Part shown: positions 16,890 to 23,299 of the stretch, in pieces
Layout: the number at the start of each line of letters is the position of its first letter
How positions within the stretch are numbered: the first letter of the stretch is position 1
Assembly: GCA_000969725.1 (NCBI GenBank)
Contig: JXSR01S035210.1
DNA length: 23,299 nucleotides
Strand: one strand, 5' to 3'
DNA from: Ophiothrix spiculata
Lineage: Eukaryota; Echinodermata; Ophiuroidea; Amphilepidida; Ophiotrichidae
The notes under the pieces: model-generated
The model's database searches: none
What the model was told of the DNA's origin: nothing
Seen by the model: only the letters and a program-made list of their open reading frames with translations
Made by a program: the position numbers and the translations under genes

Positions 16890-17440
16890 CATTTTTTTCT
16901 ATCATTTGATCAAAAACAATGTTACTCAGCATACTGCTACTGTACGTGTTCCAGTATGTGGTGCTCCTGACCTAATGGCTCTTTGATTAGGTATTTACTG
17001 GTACTCCTACAAAGGCAGTGGGTGTATCATAAACGTACTTAGCACCCAATGGCAGTGGACGTTGAGGGTATTGCTATTGGGGCAGGATGAGTAGATGGTG
17101 CATATCTGTATGCCTGAGATTGTGTTGAATGACTTCGTGGGTGTTCAGATGCAGCGTTATTGTAACAAAAATATGTGACGTGGCTGCAGCAGTGCTATAT
17201 CTATACGTTGGAGACTGAGTATGTAATGAGAGTCTTTATGAAGTAGATGGTACCATTGAAGAGTCATAATCATGTCCATGGGCTGCTCTTGGAGCCTGAT
17301 ACTGCTCTGTCATTCCAGAGGATAAAGCTGACACTATATGTATCATTCAGTCACCTCTCTCTCTCTCTCTCTCTCTCTATCTTGGTCTTTCTGCATTTTC
17401 TGTATCATCAATGTCAGTAATGTTTATATTGGGTGATGGT
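16890..17440 (-). pseudogene. Ser/Thr/Pro/Tyr-rich low-complexity coding-like blocks
   Basis: The minus strand gives successive blocks: SRQPSPNINITDIDDTENAE, then across the (CT)n tract SALSSGMTEQYQAPRAAHGH, SLHTQSPTYRYSTAAATSHI, and in another frame YNNAASEHPRSHSTQSQAYR and YAPSTHPAPIAIPSTST. Composition is that of a disordered linker, typical of regulatory or transposon ORF proteins. The (CT)n expansion sits inside it. No domain recognised. Confidence 0.4.
17355..17378. repeat. (CT)n microsatellite
   Basis: Twelve uninterrupted CT dinucleotides. Confidence 0.95.
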
Positions 17441-17590
17441 TGTCTGGAAGTTGGACATGAAAGTTTTTTTATCAAAACACAACATTTTGAACCTTTTTAT
17501 TGTCAAAACTCATATGAACCCCTCAAAATTTTCCATTCACTCTCACCAAAGTATTTATGAACACTCCCCAATAAGAGTGCATACAATATT

Positions 17591-18274
17591 TATGAACGAG
17601 GAGCAGAACCTGCAGCTGCTGGAGTATTCTCTTCTACGCTTGCTTTCCATTGCTCAATAGTTTCCCCAACAGATGGGCAAAACCAAAAGCAATGGAATTT
17701 AACATGGCGAACATAGCCAGTGTCCTTACACCTTTCGCATTTATAAATACGTGTCTTCCATCCATCTAGGGTTTCCCCTGATGACGTTTGGGTATGTCCT
17801 GTGTTTTTGGCCTTCTGCTCTTTGTAGACTTTGCATTTGTAACCACTTTTTATAAGATCGTTCTTGAGAAGGTGGAGGCAGTGGTGGTTGAAACCACTAT
17901 TGCTGCGTCATTGGTGGCCACCCGTACTGATATTGGTAAGGCATATCTGCCATACTGGTACCTGTGGAGGCATGGGATGATGGTGATGATGCTTTGCGTT
18001 TTCTACTTTTCATTTAGGCCTTGGCCTTCTCTGTTTTCTGGCTCAATAAATGTCATTGGACTGTGCCCACGTATTACGGGGAGTGAAGGTTGTTCTATTG
18101 CTGTATTTAATGGCTCCTCTGCTACCTTGAGTGGCTCAATTGACTTCACTTTCTGTAATAAATATGCTAGCTGTCCCAACTCTCTTTTCATGCAACCAGA
18201 TTTGGAACTTTATCCTGTAAAAGGGTACTGTCTTGCACCAGCTGTTGTATTTTGGTGTAGGCAAATACAACATG
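17591..18274 (-). pseudogene. Coiled-coil, proline-rich and Cys/His-motif protein remnant
   Basis: An acceptor-like TTCCACTTACCCAG precedes HVVFAYTKIQQLVQDSTLLQ and DKVPNLVA, a helix. The next frame reads KRELGQLAYLLQKVKSIEPL, KVAEEPLNTAIEQPSLPVIR and GHSPMTFIEP. Then come basic KRKASSPSSH, a Tyr/Pro stretch (MADMPYQYQYGWPPM, WFQPPLPPPSQ), and in a further frame GYKCKVYKEQKAKNTGHTQT followed by YKCERCKDTGYVRHVKFHCF and CPSVGETIEQWKASVEE. The CxxC..H..H.C..C pattern looks like a small zinc-binding unit. The stop at 17591-17593 follows AAAGSAPRS. About three frame changes or stops. It could be the N-terminal half of the gene whose core is at 15.2-15.7 kb, or separate. A 164-codon plus-strand frame over the same region is its antisense shadow. 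Confidence 0.55.
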
Positions 18275-18530
18275 CTGGGTAAGTGGAAGTATTGATCCTT
18301 TTACATCTTGATTATTTTGTCATCTGATGGATAATTTGTGAAGTCAACGTGTGCCGCCACATTGCCAGATATCCAAATGTTCTCAGTAATGTTAGGCAAC
18401 AGTAATTTTGTGAATGTTGTGATATTTTCTGTACCCGTCACTTCCTTTTGCATCACCTTTTCATGTCTAAGCGTAAATAAGTGGCGTAAAAAAATCTCGC
18501 AAATAATATGGGTACTTCAAACAATCAAGC

Positions 18531-18900
18531 TACCGTGTTATTCTAATAAATGCCCCTGCTCTAATAAACGCCACCCCTAAAAATTTCCAAGCAATATGTT
18601 AAAAAAGCATTCAATTTCAGAGCATTTTCTTACATTATTAAGCTTACCATACTCGTGAGTGATGGCGAATTGGTACCGGAAGTTAATAAATGAGGTCGCG
18701 ATCCAGGAAATAAGGCAAAAGTTCTTCACTACTTCCGGGTTATCGTCACCAGGTCGCGACTGTTTAACAGTAAATTGCCGTATTTTTAAAGCTTATGTGA
18801 CAAATGTGTGTACTTTTGATGTTGAAAATTTGGATGTAATAAACGCCCACTTTTGGAAAAATGCATCGCCCCTGGGGCGTTTATTAGGAACAACATGGTA
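18531..18900. mobile_element. Non-autonomous inverted-repeat element with TA target (AATAAACGCC type)
   Basis: The left end TACCGTGTTATTCTAATAAA and the complement of the right end, TACCATGTTGTTCCTAATAA, are imperfect inverted repeats that continue into (A/G)CGCCC. TA is present at both outer edges, as after TA-targeted insertion. Inside, AATAAACGCC words recur (about 18560, 18838, and the complement near 18875). I recall GGGGCGTTTATTA-type repeats as common in marine invertebrate genomes. There is no coding frame of its own. Confidence 0.75.
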
Positions 18901-18954
18901 TGTCCTTCTTTTTCTTGTCCATAAGAGGTGATGTGGTTGATCTCATGTAGTAAA

Positions 18955-19200
18955 ATTTTCTCATTCAGGCTTCTGCTCTGGCTGGCCCTGTTGAAAATTT
19001 ATCTGCAGCAGCAATAGCTGGCCACAGCTTCTGTATTATCATTGATAAGAGTGTCAGTATAACCTTACTTAATCCATGATCTACCTGAAGTTTGCATCTA
19101 TCAGCACATGCTTTTGCAGATGGAGCATTTAAGGTTGGTGTGCATAAAACTCATTAGAAGCCACATTTAGCACTGTCTCCTTCACAATGTCAACCTGATG
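18955..19200 (-). pseudogene. Coding-like block of unknown family
   Basis: In two frames the minus strand reads DIVKETVLNVASNEFYAHQP and then TLNAPSAKACADRCKLQVDH, GLSKVILTLLSMIIQKLWPA and IAAADKFSTGPARAEA before a stop. The hydrophobic helix and balanced composition suggest genuine coding history. No family recognised. It lies between the short inverted-repeat element and the large remnant, on the same strand. Confidence 0.4.
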
Positions 19201-19206
19201 TGAAAT

Positions 19207-21651
19207 CAGGGGCGTCATTTCATTTTTAAGTGTGGGGGTTCCAGGGGGCGGAGTTCCCGTCGGGTGTCCAGTGGGAAGAGCCCCTTGGTGGTGTCAGGGG
19301 GCAAAAACCATAGAGAATGCATGAGTTTGGCCTTGCTCGTCTTCATCAGAGAACTGTCAGGATGTGAAAGTGATGGTGGCACGGGGTTCAATGAGTGGGA
19401 TAAGATGTTCTACAGGTCCAAGTCACACTTTTTCTCAAGGATCACCACCCTAGCCATTAGTTTACTGCTCCAACTTTGCCATTCCGTTTGGACACCTTTT
19501 TCCCAACATCTAAAAATGTCTTCAATTTCAATTTGGATAGTGTCTCATTGAAGCCAACATCACCTTTTTGCAGTCTTTCTTCACATAATTGTTTCAATTT
19601 GTTGTCGCCCTTATCATGCGCTTCCAGTAGATCCTTGGAGACATCGTTTGTTGCAATAACTCCAGATGCAAGATGAATAATGTTAGCAACTTCAACTCAA
19701 TCTGGCTCAAAGGGATTCATCATGCTTGTTATAGTTTCTACAATATTGTTGACAGTCTGCCGGTCAGTTTCCATGCGAGATTTTGTTAAGTCTGGTCGAA
19801 CCAACTTTTGTTGACCTCTTCCTGCCATCTCTTCTCATTGCCGGGGCGATGGCAGCACGCTCATGATGGGTTCGAATCCATCGGTTTACTGCTCTTTTGT
19901 TGGTTGTAAAGCCCTTCATACCACGTCGTTTTAGAATCGTGGTTGGCAGCCTGCTCAATAGTCATATCGCAGGGGACCCTGGAAAAGCCGTACTGATTCT
20001 GACGCTGTACTGCAAAGTTACCTCTTCTCATTGCATCATGGACAAATGGATTGGTTTTATGCAAATCCATCATTTCTAGCCAATACACAGGCAGATATCT
20101 TGAATAATCTATCCGGTCGTAGACAAATATCCATGGTAAAAGTAATCGGACATAAGCCAAGTGGCTCTCCCAATTACCTTCTCTAGAAGCTCGAATGAAG
20201 AGCAAGACATCTTGAACCATCTCGAGGTATGAGCTCAAAAAGGAAAAGTTGCCATTCTTCTCAGAATATTCTTGGATGTAGCTCCTATACTTCAACAGCA
20301 TTTCCTGGATTCTCTGATCTTCTATCAGAGTGAGGTCATCTTCACGGGGGGAATGCAGCATGAAGTTCAGCCATCAAAGACTGGTACTCTTCGGCTTTTT
20401 CTTCTTTGTTGTAAAAAAAACTCTGCCACCACAGCTTCTCTAAACCTTCTGACAGCAGCTCGTGGGCTCTTACACTTCTATTATAGTTGTGGCCACTTAT
20501 TACCCATTCATTGAACCTGTTGCTACAACTTCAGCTTCTACCAAGATGTCTCGCAGTCCAGCATCTCCAAACTGCTTGCCTATGCAAGCTATTGATGTCA
20601 TTAAGGTATGAAAGGCACCCAAACGAATGACTAGACGATCTTTGAAATGTGGTATTTGCCATCTGATTGTTTGGGCTTTAGCATAAATTACCTGATCCAC
20701 AACCACCACTATTTCTGGAAGCTCAAAGGCATTGGCAATGTCAATACTTCTCTGAAGAATGGTATTTACTGTGTTCAGTTCTGTTGGGCTTGCATCTTTT
20801 ACTGGTAGGTAGCTTATGGTAGCCTTGGGAGGAATCTCACTTGTTAACAGCTGATTAAACCCTGTCCACGATGGTAGCAATCTATCCCTTTCATTGTCAG
20901 CTTGTATGCTGCCTCTTTGTCCTTAGCCAGTTTCAGAATTTCATCTGCCTTCTGTATGTCTAGACAGACTTCGGTAGCAAATGGATCAGGTGACACCTTC
21001 CTCCGGCCTGTGAATCGAAGAATATCTTCATCTGGAGCAGGTAAAGTCTGTTGCTTTGTCTTTACCAGTGCCGGTGTTTCAGCTCCTGGGAGTGTGACTC
21101 ATGAAATTTGCTCATGTTGAATGGTAATTCCATTTGTGTTGTGGGTGGTGCCTTTATCGGATAGAGTTTCCTCCTTGAAGTCATTGTTATCCCAAACGAC
21201 AGTAGTAAATATCCCCTTCTGTAAGGATGATGGCAAAGCAGATGGACCCCTCTTTATCTCTAGCAGTGCTATTGCAGTGTCATGTTTCAGAGTATAGCTG
21301 TGGAATGTACAGTAGCCGAAACCATTTAGCAGGTCGATTAGCTGCGCAGATCCGCTTAGATGCCATAAAGCCATGCCTAGAGATACATGCTTTGGCATGA
21401 CTTTCTTACCTTTCGATGCCAAGTACACAATTTCGTAATCGGTGCAACCAGATCCTTATTCTTTAGCTGTGTTGTGTCTGTTGGAATCTCTCATCGAATG
21501 ACCGTCTCCATTTAAAAAAATGGAATGGAAAAGAAATGTTGAATCATTGACAGTTGTCAGCCCACCCCTACACAAAAGACTATCGATCCTTCAAAAATGT
21601 TAAAGTTAGGATTTTTTCCCCTCCTGACGGACATCCCCAGATACGCCACTG
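19207..21651. mobile_element. Possible DNA transposon bounded by CAGKGGCGT termini
   Basis: CAGGGGCGT at 19207-19215 and the complement of CAGTGGCGT ending at 21651 form 9-bp inverted termini with one mismatch. They enclose the large gene remnant almost exactly: its first readable codons lie about 180 bp inside one end and its last about 120 bp inside the other. CAGTGGCGTA-type ends are typical of hAT elements. However the flanks (TGTGAAAT and GGTAAACA) are not a convincing 8-bp duplication, and each end could belong to a separate short element. Treat as a hypothesis. Confidence 0.35.
19330..21470 (-). pseudogene. Large multi-block gene remnant of an uncharacterised, widespread mobile-element-linked family
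   Basis: Reading on the minus strand, the blocks in order are: IVYLASKGKKVMPKHVSLGM..FGYCTFHSY..VVWDNNDFKEETLSDKGTTH (21470-21099); LRFTGRRKVSPDPF and a helical linker (21098-20881); SWTGFNQLL, KDASPTELNTVNTILQRS, EIVVVVDQVIYAKAQTIRW, RLGAFHTLMTSIACIGKQFG and DAGLRDILVEAEVV (20880-20500); ELLSEGLEKLWWQSFF (about 20440); FLSSYLEMVQDVLLFIRASR, EGNWESHLAYVRLLLPWIFV, YDRIDYSRYLPVYWLEMM, GNFAVQRQNQYGFSRVPCDM and TIEQAANHDSKTT (20361-19960); GFTTNKRAVNRWIRTHHERA (about 19890); then VNNIVETITSMMNPFEPD, a helical region and a last MARVVILEKKCDLDL block ending near 19330. The blocks match, from memory, long uncharacterised proteins abundant in invertebrate and fish genomes. Several stops and frame changes break it. 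Function is unknown; acidic positions in WDNND, VVVVDQ and TIEQ could be catalytic. Confidence 0.8.
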
Positions 21652-22042
21652 GGTAAACATCTGTAAAGAGTGTTCCAATCTTGCTCATTGCAAGATTATA
21701 TTGAAAATTATTTTTTCGCATTAGTTTTCAAGAGTAGGAGAGCTTTGAGAAAAACAATTTTTTTTAAATGGCCTAATCTAAAAATTGGACCAAGTTTGAA
21801 AATTTAAGAATTAAATTGTTTACAAAAACAACTATTTCCCTCTTTTCTTTCCTGCTTTCCTTGCACTTTTGTAGTTTGTTTAAAACAGTGTAATCCCACG
21901 GGTATTCCCTGCATAAGCAGGCATATTAAAATAAAATGAATTTGACAATTTTGATTTTGTTTTTGTAAACCTAATTCTGTCTTAACACCATATGTGTAAG
22001 ACATACACAACTTCCAAAGTTAGTTTTGTCATTCTTTTTAGT
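21652..22042. other. No gene seen
   Basis: AT-rich spacer between two minus-strand gene remnants. No motif recognised. Confidence 0.5.
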
Positions 22043-22531
22043 TCATGAGAGAAATTCAATGTCGCCTTGCTTCCAATCAATTGCCAATGGAATACATCTC
22101 TGTTCCCCACCTTCATATAAAACAAGATAAACTTCATCTTCCTTTTCAATCAATTTCATGTCATCCTCAGTAGCTTGACGATGCACAACTCCTGGCCACC
22201 AGCGATGTATCACATTCCCTTGAAACCGATGCCTGACACGTTTCCCAATGATTGTTGTTGAACTTGGGAAAATTAGCTTGCTTCTTTTTGTGTGCTCCTC
22301 TTATGCTTTTCTTTTATGAGATATCTTAAGCTCATTTAGTCTGTCCTTTCTTCGTTGACAAAGGGAAACTTCATCTTCAACTGGGTTACCTTGGATTTCA
22401 TCTGTCATTTGAGATCTACTATTTGTCAACTTAATTATCTTCTTCAAATTCACTGCAATTACTGTGGGAGTAAAAGACTTTCCACCAGAAGAAACATTGA
22501 GAAGGCCCTTGAACTCTCCTGTGGATTTCAC
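22043..22531 (-). pseudogene. C-terminal region with a Tudor-like module, one in-frame stop
   Basis: One minus-strand frame of 163 codons holds KSTGEFKGLLNVSSGGKSFT, PTVIAVNLKKIIKL, a hydrophilic linker (EDEVSLCQRRKDRLNELKIS), one TAA at 22301-22303, and then IIGKRVRHRFQGNVIHRWWP, GVVHRQATEDD, EDEVYLVLYEGGEQRCIPLA and IDWKQGDIEFLS before the natural-looking stop at 22043-22045. The part after the TAA has the pattern of small barrel domains of the Tudor/SPIN/agenet kind: GKRVRHxF, W-x-PGVV, YLVLYEG, and a closing D..GDIE strand. Such modules end several mobile-element-linked proteins that I recall in cnidarians and fish. Whether it binds methylated histone tails is unknown. It follows the 22.7-23.2 kb blocks on the same strand and is probably the end of that gene. 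Confidence 0.65.
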
Positions 22532-22568
22532 ATTTAGTATTTTTTTTGTGAAAGTTAAGTTGTCTTAC

Positions 22569-23160
22569 CAAAGCATCAGTTTTTTATTTTTTTGTAGTTT
22601 TGACTTCAACCAAATTGTCAACGTCAGCTTCGCATTGGCAAATTGCACTGTCTTGTTGCAGCTTGGTCATTAGGTTAGACTTAAATGTTTGATCATTTTG
22701 TTCCTTTTGAAGTTTTTTCATGGAATTTGTAATGCTCTCCTCTGTTTGGTGAATTTGATTTCTCTTTTCTTACATTGTTCACTATATTGTCTGCCTTTAG
22801 TAATAGTAATCTCTTACAGAATGTAACAAGATTGACATAGACTTTGTTCATTTCTACAACGTGTTCCTTCTGTTCAGTAAGCCGCCATAAGGGCATCATT
22901 ATGAATTTCCGCAAAATTCCAAGTGCTCTACAGCCTGCTTTGTTGAATCTATTTTTTAATGATGGTGATTTCAATAAGTTTATTTGGATCAGTTACTTCC
23001 TCTAAGCACTGAAGTGCATGTTCGTAAAGTTTCCTTCGAGCAGGAATATTACATTGAACCTGTTCCCTTTAAATGTTTGTAGCATACTTGCATATTCAGA
23101 GTGATTAATAGAATCACAATGTGTCCTCCACTTGTTATGTGAAACTGAATTGTTTGTTTT
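22569..23160 (-). pseudogene. Remnant of an uncharacterised metazoan family (FKGNRFN / AGCRALG / PLWR)
   Basis: An acceptor-like ACAATTCAG at about 23161 is followed by SHNKWRTHCDSINHSEYASM, LQTFKGNRFNVIFLLEGNF, then RKLYEHALQCLEEVTDPNKL in another frame, then RFNKAGCRALGILRKFIMMP, LWRLTEQKEHVVEMNKVYVN and LVTFCKRLLLLKAD (22974-22693), and a coiled helix (SITNSMKKLQKEQNDQ, NLMTKLQQDSAICQCEADVD). The FKGNRFN and AGCRALG..PLWR..HVxxMN signatures match, from memory, uncharacterised proteins repeated in many invertebrate and fish genomes. Several frame changes and stops break it; the 5' part lies beyond or near the right edge of the window. Function unknown. Confidence 0.7.
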
Positions 23161-23299
23161 TGTTTATTAATTATCTAATTAGTGAAACTTAATTATTGAG
23201 ATCTTTGATTGCTACAGAAAGGGACTTTTTCTGAAAGATTCATATTTTGCAATTTTAGGTGATTTCCCATTCTATTTTAATAGGCAATTGATTGCATGA

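Larger units (their letters stand above)
16053..16890. other. No gene seen; holds a direct repeat pair
   Basis: AT-rich. It contains two diverged copies of an 80-bp segment, annotated separately. Otherwise intron-like. Confidence 0.5.

Noticed and set aside
17788-18282. Plus-strand 164-codon frame, the longest uninterrupted on that strand
   Set aside because: It lies antisense to a minus-strand series with coiled-coil, Pro-rich and Cys/His motifs, and has no recognisable domain of its own.
19207-19300. G-rich stretch as a promoter or CpG island
   Set aside because: Short, and better explained as the end of an inverted-repeat element; no start-site motif seen.
19264-19676. Plus-strand frames over the large remnant
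   Set aside because: Antisense shadows of the minus-strand family blocks.

Overview
The window reads as non-coding or formerly coding DNA from an invertebrate metazoan nuclear genome. It is AT-rich, has spliceosomal-type exon edges (pyrimidine tract + AG, G|GTAAGT), microsatellites, short inverted-repeat elements and CR1/L2-type LINEs with microsatellite tails. No intact host gene, tRNA, rRNA or CRISPR array was found. The species cannot be fixed from the sequence; the mix of element families fits marine invertebrates (for example cnidarians, molluscs or invertebrate deuterostomes), and that is an inference from memory of such families.

Layout. 1-125: AT-rich nested palindrome. 391-1590 (-): a single-frame, highly charged coiled-coil gene remnant. 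2.18-4.73 kb: three different local repeat systems (116-bp duplication, a recurring dyad motif about every 200 bp, a 60-64 bp tandem repeat). 5.17-6.23 kb (+): a CR1/L2-like LINE 3' half with a (TTGA)n tail. 6.3-8.14 kb (-): exon-like blocks of an unrecognised spliced gene. 8.44-8.78 kb (-): a Ty3/gypsy RNase H fossil lying against an unrelated zinc-finger/coiled-coil transposon-type gene at 8.78-10.08 kb (-). 10.10-10.43 kb: a short inverted-repeat element built from CCTTGAAAGT words. 10.68-11.41 kb: a G/C palindrome, a 26-bp array and a 90-bp array. 11.99-12.11 kb: a strong hairpin. 12.53-13.34 kb (-): a second, internally deleted LINE. 13.52-14.21 kb (-): a PIF1-type helicase remnant (Helitron-like). 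15.2-18.3 kb (-): scattered coding blocks including a well-marked conserved region (YGTVVQLC / RRARKGFN / NRDDQTGFRLDT). 18.53-18.90 kb: a second short inverted-repeat element. 19.2-21.65 kb: a large multi-block gene remnant (-) inside a possible pair of hAT-like termini. 22.04-23.16 kb (-): remnant of another gene family ending in a Tudor-like module.

How it fits together. This is a graveyard of mobile elements and mobile-element-linked genes, nearly all on the minus strand except the first LINE. Several coding remnants are long and keep one frame with only a few stops, so they are fairly young or were under selection until recently. The most interesting content is a set of gene families that I remember as widespread in invertebrate genomes but that have no accepted name or function; they carry conserved acidic residues that could be catalytic. 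No database search was possible, so all family matches are by eye and memory.
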